Shown here: in pieces, positions 36,711 to 45,842 of the stretch | Layout: each line of letters starts with the position of its first letter | How positions within the stretch are numbered: position 1 is the first letter of the stretch | NCBI GenBank assembly: GCA_938007995.1 | Contig: CALLLW010000036.1 | Location: 78,460 to 142,459, forward strand | DNA from: an uncultured Granulosicoccaceae bacterium | GTDB lineage: Bacteria; Pseudomonadota; Gammaproteobacteria; Granulosicoccales; Granulosicoccaceae | Length of the DNA stretch: 64,000 nt | Reading direction: 5' to 3' | Notes under the pieces: generated by a model | What the model was told of the DNA's origin: nothing | Database searches by the model: none | What the model saw: only the letters and a program-made list of their open reading frames with translations | Translations under genes and position numbers: made by a program

Positions 36711-38180
36711 TCACTTGCCACTTTTGCCAGATCCTGAAAATATACTTTTTACGGATTTGATCAATGAACCGAACAAGCTCTGGTTATCATCGTTAAAGGT
36801 TGACTGTGAATCCTGCCCCGTCCCTGCTCTGTAGTTATCAAAGCCAGTGAAGTTCTGATTGTTCACTCCAAGCCAGGAGAAAACAGCCTGATCCGCATCG
36901 ACACTGGCACTGACGTAACTATTGCTGTCCAACTGCAGGCTGTCTGATGCAGCGTTGACTGTGACCATATATTCACTGATTGAGCTTACAGAGTTATCTG
37001 CAATACTCACATTTTTTGATTTATTGATAATAATCGGACCACCGCCCCACACAGGATTGGTATAGTTGCCGCGCAGCTCGTTTGCGTTAACCGTAACATC
37101 GCTTACCATACTGTCCGGCGAAATGGTTCCGACAACCAAACCTGCCTGGGTATTGTCCGCCGACACATTGCCTGACAAAACTATTGCACTGGCCTCACCC
37201 GGCTGCTCGGCACCGACGGAGAATCCGACAGTATTATGGTGAGAGAAGTTGTTTTTCACACTGACCTCTCTGGCACCATCGACATAAATACCTGCAGATG
37301 CGGCAACTGGAGAGACACAACGGTAAACTTCGTTGTTTCGAATAACTCCGTTTCTCGCATGGTTTAGATGCTTATCTTTCAGACCAACCCAGTCGTAGTT
37401 GCCAGCTGCCACAATGCCAATGTTGGAAATATCGTAGACCTCGTTACCAGCGACTAGAAAACCATCTATGTTGCCAGTGATTTTTATCGCCTCACTGTAG
37501 CCGGTTGTCAAATTATAAACTTTGTTGTTCAGTACAGAAACATTGCGCATCGGGCTGTGACTGTCACCCACAATAACCACAGGATTCAGGTTATCGGTGG
37601 GTTGCGGAGTATTGGCTGCATTAGTATCTGTGGTCCAGTGCATATCATGAATTTTATTGCCGCTTATTGTTATGTTCGCACTGTCACCCGTGACGTGTAC
37701 GCCCGATTTGTTACCAACAAGGTTGGTCAGCTGCAAATTCTCAATCGTTATATTTTTCGAATTTCTGATACTGATCATTGCTGCAAACTCGGTGATTTGA
37801 CTGCCGTCCAGTATTGCAGCCTCTTCACCATACCCTGTTATCACCAGCTTACTGTCTGATCCGGCAGCAGGTAGATTTTCTATCGACAGAGTATTATCCA
37901 ACACATACGTGCCGTCGCGCAGATTCAGTACAACGTTCTGACCCGATGGTACCAGACCGACTGCATGACTGATGGTCCGCCAGGGCCGCGAAATGGTGCC
38001 ATCGCCACTCGTGTCATTGCCAGATGCAGAAACGTAAAACTGCATAGCGTCGGCGTGTGTTTGCCGATCAGAGCTAGTAACATTGCCATGCATAGTAATT
38101 TTCTCGTCACCGCAGGAGAGTAGAAAAATTATGCTAAACGCCAGCATCACCTGCAGTCGTATACTTTTCATACTTCTCAT
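36711..38180 (-). CDS. Right-handed parallel beta-helix lipoprotein (DUF1565-like N-terminus)
   Basis: A ~489-residue exported protein. The start at 38180 places the lipobox (FLLSC) after a short basic n-region; the frame opens further upstream at 38270 but would bury it. The mature N-terminus FYVSASGNDTSGDGT with RPWRTISHAV is the usual start of DUF1565/beta-helix carbohydrate enzymes. About 350 residues of repeated N-rich turns (GVIRNNEVYR, VSVKNNFSHHN, ISGNKI) then form a beta-helix. Pectate-lyase-like or polysaccharide-binding roles are possible, but I see no catalytic motif. The C-terminus is Ser/Gly-rich. Confidence 0.75.
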   Translation of the reverse strand: MRSMKSIRLQVMLAFSIIFLLSCGDEKITMHGNVTSSDRQTHADAMQFYVSASGNDTSGDGTISRPWRTISHAVGLVPSGQNVVLNLRDGTYVLDNTLSIENLPAAGSDSKLVITGYGEEAAILDGSQITEFAAMISIRNSKNITIENLQLTNLVGNKSGVHVTGDSANITISGNKIHDMHWTTDTNAANTPQPTDNLNPVVIVGDSHSPMRNVSVLNNKVYNLTTGYSEAIKITGNIDGFLVAGNEVYDISNIGIVAAGNYDWVGLKDKHLNHARNGVIRNNEVYRCVSPVAASAGIYVDGAREVSVKNNFSHHNTVGFSVGAEQPGEASAIVLSGNVSADNTQAGLVVGTISPDSMVSDVTVNANELRGNYTNPVWGGGPIIINKSKNVSIADNSVSSISEYMVTVNAASDSLQLDSNSYVSASVDADQAVFSWLGVNNQNFTGFDNYRAGTGQDSQSTFNDDNQSLFGSLIKSVKSIFSGSGKSGK

Positions 38181-38270
38181 AGAATTTTTATACTTCTCAG
38201 GCTCTGACTCCTCACACGCCGAGTGCGAGGGACTGGCGCACCACACATTGCCATTTAGCATCGAGAACAC

Positions 38271-38702
38271 AATGCTTACAAGCTTGGTACCAACTGACTG
38301 AGAAGTCGCTCTACTGTCACGATGAGCAGTTAGTCGCTGTGAGCAAGATCAAATGCTGCTTCGCGAAACGTCTGTCGGTTGGAATGCAGGAGTACTCGCG
38401 TGATGACCAGCTCCATACAGCTCAAGACACCGGATACGCTTGGTACGTTCAGACTTTTCCTACCCTGCATAGTAGGCGAAAGCAGTTATTTTGAAAGAGC
38501 TCCACACTGACTGTGCCCATTGACACCATTGATACGCACCACACATGCGGCAAAAATTTGCTGCAGCATTGGCTAGTTTGATTTCCAGATCCGTACCTTA
38601 TGAACCACCAGATACGTCACAAGGTACACCACAGGATCGGCTACAGAACAGCCTGTCACCACAACGTTGAGCACAGGGCACATAATTTGCTCTTTATACC
38701 TA
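38271..38702. other. Intergenic region, no gene recognised
   Basis: About 430 bp between the divergent beta-helix lipoprotein and subtilase genes. Nothing resembling a gene, RNA or terminator was found. Confidence 0.4.
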
Positions 38703-40259
38703 ATGTCTCCCGCATTCCTCCACACACGGTCGCAATTTTTTACTCTGATGCAGAGGGCTCTTGCCGTCTTACTAACAACGGTTATGCTGTTGTTGGTACT
38801 GCCGCAGCTCGCAACGCAATGGCATGGACCTGCAAAGCTTGCAACTCCAGGCATTTCAGGCCAGGCAACCAAGCCCGTTTTGAGCCAGATCAAAGCGCCA
38901 CAGGAAGCTTTTGACAGCAGCTTAACCCCGCCATTTACAGCTCGCTCCGCAGCACTACCTGACGACCCTTTCGCACGGCAGCAATGGAACTTGCTTGAAA
39001 GCCGGGAACACGAAGGCTCAAGCGGCCTGTTCAAATCACAGGAATACCTGACTGGCAGTCACAACATCGTTGTTGCTGTGGTGGATTCAGGCGTTGTGCT
39101 GCAACACGAAGATCTTAACTTCTTACCAGGCTATGACTTTATCCATAATCCGGCAGTTGGTAATGACGGTGACGGTCGCGATCATGATCCCGGTGATCCG
39201 GGAGACTGGGTGAATCAAGAAGATATCAACCAGCAAACCGTTAGTGCAGGCTGTCCTGTTGCATCCAGCAAGTGGCACGGTACTGCGATTGCGGGAATCA
39301 TCGGCGCTACCACAGATAATGCGACTGGTATTGCAGGTGGTTCATCGGCTATTTCAATGCTGCCAGTGCGAGTGACAGGTAAGTGTGGCGGCTATGTCAG
39401 TGATCTGATAGATGGTATTCGCTGGGCCGCAGGGCTGCCGGTCGCAGGGGTTGCTGATAATCAGCACCCTGCCCGTGTTATCAACTTGAGTGTTGGCTTC
39501 CCCGGTAAGTGTTCCAATGCTATGCAACAGGCGATAAACGATGCCTCGGAAACCGGTGCAATACTGGTAACCGCAGCAACCAACAGCGCAGTTAATCTGG
39601 ATGAAGAACCATACTCTCCCGCAAGTTGCAATAACGTGCTCACTGTTGCCGCAACAGATAGAAGCGGCAGTATCACACCTTATACGGCATTGGGTAGCGC
39701 AGTTTTTATATCAGCCCCCGGTGGTACCGCCAACGATGGCATCATCACCACACAAAATGATGGACTAGAGATTCCGGCCACTAGCGACTCTTACGGATAT
39801 CACTATGGCAGCAGTATTGCCGCCGCACATGTCAGCTCAGCGGTCGCTAATCTCTTATCTTACAACCCTGAGTTGAACCAGGCCGGTATCAGAGAATTGC
39901 TGTCAGCTTCAGCAACACCAATGGACACTGACGCGCAATGCAGTTCAGGTGCATGTGGTGAAGGACGGCTGAATGCTCTTGCTGCTATGGATTTGCTCAG
40001 CTCTGATTATCTACTGACTGAAGATAACATAGAGCCTTTGACCACACCTGTCACAGCCGTTCAAATTGCAGCAGCGATTAGCAGTGACGAAGACATAACT
40101 GCTGAAGCAGAATCAGTCTCTCGGCTGCTTGAAGAGGTACAGGCAGGCTCCAGTGACTTGCCAGGCATCGTGCTGCTCTCGTTACTATTTTTTCTGCGTA
40201 CCAGACCGATACGCTTACTCTGCCGTGCAACGGCAAGATCAGCTGCAGGCAAAGAGTAA
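38703..40259 (+). CDS. Subtilisin-like (S8) serine protease, exported
   Basis: A ~518-residue exported protease. The catalytic triad is visible: Asp in AVVDSGV, His in KWHGTAIAGIIG and Ser in YGSSIAAAHVSS. The last is a variant of the usual GTSMAxPHV with Ser-Ser-Ile and no Pro. A hydrophobic N-terminal segment (ALAVLLTTVMLLLVLP) would be the signal. The C-terminus has a second hydrophobic stretch (GIVLLSLLFFL) with basic residues, possibly a membrane or sortase-like tail. No strong Shine-Dalgarno marks the start: ATG 38703 and ATG 38748 are both possible. It ends one base before a truncated dehydrogenase remnant. Confidence 0.85.
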   Translation: MSPAFLHTRSQFFTLMQRALAVLLTTVMLLLVLPQLATQWHGPAKLATPGISGQATKPVLSQIKAPQEAFDSSLTPPFTARSAALPDDPFARQQWNLLESREHEGSSGLFKSQEYLTGSHNIVVAVVDSGVVLQHEDLNFLPGYDFIHNPAVGNDGDGRDHDPGDPGDWVNQEDINQQTVSAGCPVASSKWHGTAIAGIIGATTDNATGIAGGSSAISMLPVRVTGKCGGYVSDLIDGIRWAAGLPVAGVADNQHPARVINLSVGFPGKCSNAMQQAINDASETGAILVTAATNSAVNLDEEPYSPASCNNVLTVAATDRSGSITPYTALGSAVFISAPGGTANDGIITTQNDGLEIPATSDSYGYHYGSSIAAAHVSSAVANLLSYNPELNQAGIRELLSASATPMDTDAQCSSGACGEGRLNALAAMDLLSSDYLLTEDNIEPLTTPVTAVQIAAAISSDEDITAEAESVSRLLEEVQAGSSDLPGIVLLSLLFFLRTRPIRLLCRATARSAAGKE

Positions 40260-40758
40260 TAACACTTCCCGCGCACCCCGCTGCCGTGGGATACCTGGCG
40301 TTCGCCCCGCACTCGACGCAATGGCCGAAAAAGTTTTTGAACTTGGCAACACCGCAGGCCCTGGTTCTGCACTTAAAGTGGTTAATCAACTGCTGGCAGG
40401 TGTGCATATAGCAGCCGCCGCTGAAGCGATCACTTTTGGTATCAGCCAGGGCATTGATGCGCACACCACTGTTGATGTTATCTCTCAATGTGCGGGAACC
40501 AGCTGGATGTTTGAAAATCGCGGACCGCATATTGCCACTGGTGATTACACCCCTCACTCAGCCGTAGACATCTTTGTGAAAGATCTCGGTATCGTCTGTG
40601 ATATAGCCGGCGATGCTTCCTTCACTGCGTCATTGGCCTCAACCGCTTATGCGCAATTTAAAGAAGCATCAAACGCCGGCCTTGGTGGCGAAGATGATTC
40701 TGCAGTAGCAAAGATCTATGCAGAAAAAGCCAACTTGCAACTGCCCGAAGCAAACTAA
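40260..40758 (+). pseudogene. 5'-truncated L-threonate dehydrogenase (LtnD-like) remnant
   Basis: From about 40301 the frame reads as the C-terminal domain of 3-hydroxyisobutyrate/L-threonate-type dehydrogenases: RPALDAMAEKVFELG, then SALKVVNQLLAG with the catalytic-type Lys, SWMFENR and SAVDIFVKDLGIV. The N-terminal Rossmann domain (about 160 residues) is missing, and the frame opens inside the subtilase gene without a start of its own. It is thus a decayed fragment, most likely left by a deletion that joined it to the protease gene. LtnD oxidises L-threonate in C4 sugar-acid use, and a class II aldolase gene lies 1.1 kb downstream. Confidence 0.75.
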
Positions 40759-40773
40759 TTGAAAGTCACACCC

Positions 40774-41544
40774 CTATGCCGTTTCAGTGGTTGAACTCTC
40801 AGGCTTGCGATAGAGAGTATTGACCAGGTACGTAGCATGCGTACGACTACTTGCACCAAGTCTTTTCATCACCTCGTGCACATGCACTTTAACTGTGCTT
40901 TCACAAAGCGACAACTTTGTAGCAATATACTTGTTTGACTTTCCAAGAGAGACATACTCGAGCACCTCGAGCTGCCTTGGTGTTAGTTTTTCTTCAAGTT
41001 TAGCGGATATTGCACCCAGCTCTGTAGAAAACGTTTCTAAAGCACTGCTCCGGTACTCCATAGGAACAAATTGCACTCCGGAAAAAATCAAATACAGACA
41101 ATTTAAAACCTGAGCAGTGTTGTATGCGTCAGGCACCACACCTGCGATCTTATTCGAGCTAACCAGCTCCGCCAACCTGTGCTCGTATTTGTCGGCAATA
41201 ACGGTGATGTAACTATCCTTGAAGTCGTCGGCAAGCAGTTGAATACTTTCCAGTGCAACCTCAACAGTGAGTCCGTCGGTGTTGATTAACACAATGTCGA
41301 AGCGTTCCTGGTCCTGCCCAGGCGCCTGTCCGCGCTTTAGGTCAGCGGACTGCTTAACGCCTTCACCATACTTCGCTCGACTCTCCAGCGCACTACATGC
41401 TGCTGTAACGTCCAGCACTTTCGCACTGCGAAGCGCATCTGTCAGTGAATTTACGACCTGGCTTTGAGACTCAATCACCAGCACTTTCAATTTTTTCTCC
41501 GAAGGAAAGTGATGGGTTTCTTGCATACTATAAACAGGGTTCAT
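40774..41544 (-). CDS. LuxR-type regulator with degenerate receiver domain
   Basis: A 256-residue protein. The C-terminal ~65 residues are a LuxR/NarL-type HTH (LTPRQLEVLEYVSLGKSNKYIA, then LCESTVKVHVHEVMKRLG) that binds DNA. The N-terminal ~150 residues follow a response-regulator fold, but the acidic pocket is ES instead of DD (VLVIESQSQ) and the phospho-acceptor position reads VLINTDG, with Asn for Asp. The conserved Lys is also lost. Control is therefore not by ordinary phosphorylation; ligand binding is possible. AAGGAG lies 7 nt before the ATG. Targets are unknown; no sensor kinase is adjacent. Confidence 0.85.
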   Translation of the reverse strand: MNPVYSMQETHHFPSEKKLKVLVIESQSQVVNSLTDALRSAKVLDVTAACSALESRAKYGEGVKQSADLKRGQAPGQDQERFDIVLINTDGLTVEVALESIQLLADDFKDSYITVIADKYEHRLAELVSSNKIAGVVPDAYNTAQVLNCLYLIFSGVQFVPMEYRSSALETFSTELGAISAKLEEKLTPRQLEVLEYVSLGKSNKYIATKLSLCESTVKVHVHEVMKRLGASSRTHATYLVNTLYRKPESSTTETA

Positions 41545-41886
41545 CCGTTAACTCCTTAGTTTGCGTGTAGCCGCGGATACATCTTAATTTAGTACATTTA
41601 GATGTTTAATCAACTATTTTTCCGCCACGTGAATAAGCTCTTTTCCTCTGATAAAACCGCATAACCCACTGTTATTAAACCATCTAAATAACGCTCGGGC
41701 CTGATAGATGATAACACGCTCGACAGGTGGCGCAGGTTGGCAGCGCATACGCACAATTTGCTGAAAAACAGTCTCCCGACACAGGACGTAGAATCGGGAC
41801 GTAGAATCAGGGCGCGCCGAACAGGATGCCAACACTGGCCTGTTTCGCTAAACTAACCTACCAAACCCAACAACGGAGCGCTCGAC
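41545..41886. other. Divergent intergenic region with a short direct repeat
   Basis: About 340 bp between the LuxR-type regulator and the class II aldolase gene. GGACGTAGAATC occurs twice in tandem (41784-41808, 13-bp period), a possible regulator site or slippage product. Some minus-strand frames here look like noise. Confidence 0.4.
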
Positions 41887-42642
41887 ATGTCGCAGCCTAC
41901 CCCCATCAGCCACTCGATAGATGAGCAAGCGATACGCGTTGATCTGGCGGCAGCTTTTCGGCTGGCGGTCCATTTTGACTGGCATGAATCAATTGCCAAT
42001 CATTTCAGCGCCGCAGTTTCTGACGATGGCAAAACCTTTCTGCTCAACCCGAAGTGGAAGCATTTCTCAACGATCAAAGCCAGTGAGCTGCTAAAGCTAC
42101 ATGCAGAGGACACTGAAGCCATGAACAGACCCGATGCACCAGAGCCTTCTGCATGGTGTATTCACGGCGCCATACATGCTGCGATTCCACACGCACGCAT
42201 CCTGCTGCACTGCCACCCTCCGCATGCAACTGCTTTGTCCTGCCTGAAAGATCCTTCGATAAAGCCAATCGATCAAAACACCGCACGATTCTTCAATCGC
42301 TTAGCGATTGACCTTGAGTTTGGCGGTATTGCCGATGATGAACAAGAAGGTAAGCGTATCGCTTCAGTGCTCGGCAATCATTCAATCATGATGATGGGTA
42401 ACCACGGTGTTTCTGTGGTTGCAGAAACTGTCGCCGAAGCATTTGAACATCTTTATTACCTTGAGCGCGCCGCGAAAACCATGATGCTTGCCTATGCCAG
42501 CGGGCAGCCGCTGAGTATTATGCCAGACGACCTTGCAGAGAAAACCGCGCAAACCTGGGAGGTATATTCCGACTCGGCATTCGCACACTTTGATCAGTTA
42601 AAGCAGATGCTTGATAAAACAGATAGCTCGTACCGGGATTAA
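41887..42642 (+). CDS. Class II aldolase/adducin domain protein
   Basis: A 251-residue metal-dependent aldolase-family protein. The zinc ligands are in LLHCHPPHATAL and the later His of FEHLYYLE. EMPTY-SITE features such as a preceding catalytic Glu cannot be assigned with certainty. Relatives act on sugar phosphates (for example L-fuculose- or L-ribulose-phosphate) or are decarboxylases. GGAG lies 8 nt before the ATG. The nearby LtnD remnant suggests an older link with C4 sugar-acid breakdown, where a class II aldolase-like OtnC is used. That link is inferred from position only. Confidence 0.8.
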   Translation: MSQPTPISHSIDEQAIRVDLAAAFRLAVHFDWHESIANHFSAAVSDDGKTFLLNPKWKHFSTIKASELLKLHAEDTEAMNRPDAPEPSAWCIHGAIHAAIPHARILLHCHPPHATALSCLKDPSIKPIDQNTARFFNRLAIDLEFGGIADDEQEGKRIASVLGNHSIMMMGNHGVSVVAETVAEAFEHLYYLERAAKTMMLAYASGQPLSIMPDDLAEKTAQTWEVYSDSAFAHFDQLKQMLDKTDSSYRD

Positions 42643-42705
42643 ATATCACCCAGGCCTGTAGTTGCGTAACTATCAAGTTGCTATAACTTTCAGTTTCCTT
42701 TAACC

Positions 42706-42742
42706 ATCAAAGCTGCGGTGCCTGTCAAAGGCACCGCCTTGA
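42706..42742. terminator. Probable bidirectional terminator
   Basis: GCGGTGCC at 42715-42722 pairs perfectly with GGCACCGC at 42730-42737 around a 7-nt loop, and flanking ATCAA/TTGAT lengthens the stem. It lies between the convergent aldolase and Gfo/Idh genes. The T-run on either side is short. Confidence 0.6.
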
Positions 42743-42757
42743 TCTATAAAAAGCGTG

Positions 42758-43744
42758 TTATACGCTGACCCAGCCTTTGCTCTTACCCGCCTTGTATATT
42801 GCATCGATCACACGTTGATTGGCATATGAATCTTCCAGTGAAAATAATGCTTGCTTTTTACCGGCACATGCACGTGCAAACGCTTCCACTTGCAGTTGAT
42901 ACTGGTTAATACCGGTGTAGCTAAAGGCCCGGCATTCTGAGTGCGTCTGGTTGTGCAGGCGCAATTCATCACCGGCATAAATATTTGAATTAAACGGTGC
43001 AGTCAGCTCTATAAAACCCTTATCACCATGAAACACAATACTCTGGCGCAATGCCATTTGCGTTGAGATGTAAAAGCTCAAATCAAAACCGCTGAATTTT
43101 GCATTGATTGTGGCGTAGCAATCGGTTTTGAAGTTCTCATCAAACACTACAGTAGAATTAATCTTTTCAGGCTCAGCACCGGTTGCGAATCTGGTTGCAA
43201 CCACCGGATACACGCCAATATCCGGTATGACACCGCCGCCCAGCTCAACCCGGTTACGCATGTTATTGCCATCAAGGTTATGGTAGGCAAAAGACGCCTG
43301 CACATGGCGCAACTCACCGATGGATCCTTTGCGAATCAGCTCCTGTACTTTGAACCACTGCGGATGATAGGTCACCATAAAAGCCTCGGATACAATCACC
43401 TTGTTGCGGTCACGGGCCTTGATCAGCGATTTAATTTCAGCCGCTTTCAGTGCTATCGGTTTTTCACACAGTACATGTTTGCCGGCATCTGCAGCTTTGA
43501 TGGTCCATTCGGCGTGCTGTGAAGTGGGCAGTGGGATATAAACTGCATCAATCTCGTCTGACGCCAGTAGCTCTTCATAAGAGCCAAACGCGGAATTTGC
43601 ATCAATGGTTTTGGCGAGCTTTCTAGCCTTTTTAATATCTCTGGAGGCAACTGCTGCAACAATGCAGTTAGACGAGTTTTGTATAGCCGGTATAAGCTGT
43701 GTTATTCCGATATCTGCGGTAGATAATATTCCGATGCGTAGCAC
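42758..43744 (-). CDS. Gfo/Idh/MocA family oxidoreductase
   Basis: A ~328-residue NAD(P)-dependent oxidoreductase acting on sugars, inositols or similar compounds. It starts directly with a Rossmann strand (LRIGILSTADIGI), and the catalytic Lys is in CEKPIALKA; GGGVIPDIGVYPV carries the conserved Asp. I place the start at GTG 43744, with GAG 8 nt upstream and the family beginning at this point; an upstream ATG at 43792 would add 16 unconserved residues. The substrate is unknown. It is convergent with the aldolase gene. Confidence 0.88.
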   Translation of the reverse strand: MLRIGILSTADIGITQLIPAIQNSSNCIVAAVASRDIKKARKLAKTIDANSAFGSYEELLASDEIDAVYIPLPTSQHAEWTIKAADAGKHVLCEKPIALKAAEIKSLIKARDRNKVIVSEAFMVTYHPQWFKVQELIRKGSIGELRHVQASFAYHNLDGNNMRNRVELGGGVIPDIGVYPVVATRFATGAEPEKINSTVVFDENFKTDCYATINAKFSGFDLSFYISTQMALRQSIVFHGDKGFIELTAPFNSNIYAGDELRLHNQTHSECRAFSYTGINQYQLQVEAFARACAGKKQALFSLEDSYANQRVIDAIYKAGKSKGWVSV

Positions 43745-43862
43745 TGTTTTCTCGCAAGTTGGGTCAAGCCCTGACCAATAAACAGCGGCCAAAGCGGCCG
43801 CTGATGTTCAACTTACATTGTTGCACAGTTATGTGCTTTGTACGCTTAAAGTTGAGCGCTGC

Positions 43863-45569
43863 TTACACTCGACGCAATCTACCGAGCAACAATAAGAATA
43901 TGGTCAGGCCAAGTGCGCCACCCCCGGAACTTGAAGCACTGGTTGTACCCGTTGTACCGTCGGTGCCTGACGCATCTGAATCACCTGTACCCGTACCTGT
44001 TTCGGTGCCAGTCACACCCGTACCGGGAGACCCGAGTGAAGCCACCTGGAACTGCCTTTGATTCACCAGCGTCGGCTGTCCTGATTCGGCTGTTTCCTCA
44101 ATCAGCCAACTAGCCTCCTGATCTACCGCAGGGGCGGCAAAGGGAATCGGGCCGATCGTATCAATCACAACTTCATCATTCCTGCCAGTGCCCTCGCCCA
44201 GCTGCAGCGTCCAGTGATTGCGATCATCAATACATTCAGAGTGTAGATTCGCGTTGCGCTGAAGCGGTTGATCCTGCATATCCGGATTAAATACAAATGC
44301 CGGATCAAGTGTCATTTCGTCTGCAGAGATTGTGGTAAACAAACGGGTCATGTAACGGTCGCCATCAAGCACGGCAAGCGATCTTTGCAATGGCTCTATG
44401 ATGTCTGTCTGAACAGTTGCCGCTACCGCGGCCCTGGCGGCAGACAGCTCCGCTTCAGTGTAGTTACTGGCGAGAAAATCCTGATCAAAGTAGTTACCTG
44501 CAAACTGGCCATCACGAAGTGGCAATGCTGTGGTCAACGTGTCGGTGACGATCGTGTCGCTAAAGAAGCTCTGCGATAGTGCAATGAACTCAACATCTGA
44601 AGAACCTGCCAGTCTGGCAAGATTCTCCTGCACGTCTGCAGGCGTGGTCAATTGGTCAGACAAATTGTCAAAGCGACCTGCATAGTCAGTGGCAAAACCC
44701 TGACCGCCTGCCTCGTTCATTGCATCAGTAATCAAAGACTGATAACTGGCGTAGGCGTTAAATGGTCCGGCAAACCAGTTCAGTCGAGTGTAGTTTGGTG
44801 TAACGTGTAGATAGTTCTCTGGTACGGCGCGCGCATCACCAAGCAACCAGATTAATACTCCCATGTCTTCAAGTGCTGCGACCGCTGTCAGGCGAATCGG
44901 TACAACCGGCTTGTCACTTTCATAACGCATGATCAGTGGCTGAATACTGCCGAGGCCACGATTCTGTTGCAGCCGTGCTGCAACAAACTTCATTTGTTCC
45001 TCTACGTACGGTGCCAACAAGCGCTCGCCATTGTCGCCCAGGTCGTAGCCGTTATCGACCAGCCACTGGGTGATGGATTCAACATTGTCTCCGCTGATCA
45101 CGGTGACTTCATAGCCGCCAACGTCCTGTACGCTTTCGACCACCACACCCGAGTCTGCTGATGCATCAGCATCTGCCACGGTGCCTTCAGCTACCGTCGA
45201 AGTAAATACATCATCAAAAGCGCACTCCTCTCCAGATCGGGTCAGATTAAAATCCGGTCGAGTGGCAGGCTCAAGATCAGTGAACAAGGTATTGCTGCCA
45301 ATCTCAAAATCCGGCTCGGTAGGAACCGGCACAACCCAGCTGAAGTCTTCAGCGTTACCAGCAAACTGGATTTGCACCATGGCGGTAATTTGATTGCCAT
45401 CCTGGCGGAAAACGATCTGCTCGGCGGCCTGATTAATCGGCAGCAGCTGGCAGAAGAATCCGCCACAGGCAAGCGCTTGTCCGGGCAGCGCCAGGGTTGC
45501 CAGCGCTATTGTTGCCAATACCGGGGTTGCCAGTGCCCGGGCTGCCAGAATTCCTTGAAAAGACTTCAT
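43863..45569 (-). CDS. DUF2330 exported protein with GlyGly-CTERM tail
   Basis: A ~568-residue protein of the DUF2330 family, function unknown. The signal peptide ends near LPGQALA-CGGFF, and the mature start CGGFFC fits the family. The start at 45569 has GGAGG 5 nt before it. Near the C-terminus a Thr/Gly/Asp-rich linker leads to SSSGGGALGLTIFLLLLG with a basic end, a GlyGly-CTERM sorting signal of the rhombosortase type. The protein is therefore expected at the cell surface or released. It lies downstream of the terminator of the giant-protein operon. Confidence 0.8.
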   Translation of the reverse strand: MKSFQGILAARALATPVLATIALATLALPGQALACGGFFCQLLPINQAAEQIVFRQDGNQITAMVQIQFAGNAEDFSWVVPVPTEPDFEIGSNTLFTDLEPATRPDFNLTRSGEECAFDDVFTSTVAEGTVADADASADSGVVVESVQDVGGYEVTVISGDNVESITQWLVDNGYDLGDNGERLLAPYVEEQMKFVAARLQQNRGLGSIQPLIMRYESDKPVVPIRLTAVAALEDMGVLIWLLGDARAVPENYLHVTPNYTRLNWFAGPFNAYASYQSLITDAMNEAGGQGFATDYAGRFDNLSDQLTTPADVQENLARLAGSSDVEFIALSQSFFSDTIVTDTLTTALPLRDGQFAGNYFDQDFLASNYTEAELSAARAAVAATVQTDIIEPLQRSLAVLDGDRYMTRLFTTISADEMTLDPAFVFNPDMQDQPLQRNANLHSECIDDRNHWTLQLGEGTGRNDEVVIDTIGPIPFAAPAVDQEASWLIEETAESGQPTLVNQRQFQVASLGSPGTGVTGTETGTGTGDSDASGTDGTTGTTSASSSGGGALGLTIFLLLLGRLRRV

Positions 45570-45685
45570 TGATGCCTCCATTTTTTTGAGGTGGTGAGGA
45601 TTGACTATAGTTAATTTTATTTGGGATTATATTCCCATTTTATAAAAAGTCAAAAGGTTTTCGAGGCATCAGTTGATCCGGGCAC

Positions 45686-45712
45686 AAAAAGCGGGATCTG
45701 CGCAGGCCCCGC
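45686..45712 (-). terminator. Terminator after the giant-protein operon
   Basis: On the minus strand, GCGGG (45708-45712) pairs with CCCGC (45691-45695) and is followed by TTTTTG (45686-45690). It lies 130 bp beyond the stop of the beta-barrel gene. A second, GC-rich 9-bp inverted repeat (45739-45747 with 45766-45774) precedes it and may help. Confidence 0.65.
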
Positions 45713-45842
45713 GTCGTGATGAAATTTCAAGCAGTAGTCCGGCGCGCCAGTCGGCCAATCCAACAGCGCGCCGGTTAACCAGTTGTGAAGCCTCGCCATG
45801 AAGCCTGGTCGTAGAGTCAGGTCGCGAAGTCAGGTCGTGGTG

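Noticed and set aside
40129..40300. 5' part of the frame leading into the LtnD remnant
   Set aside because: It overlaps the end of the subtilase gene in another frame and has no resemblance to the Rossmann domain, so it is not counted as part of the gene.
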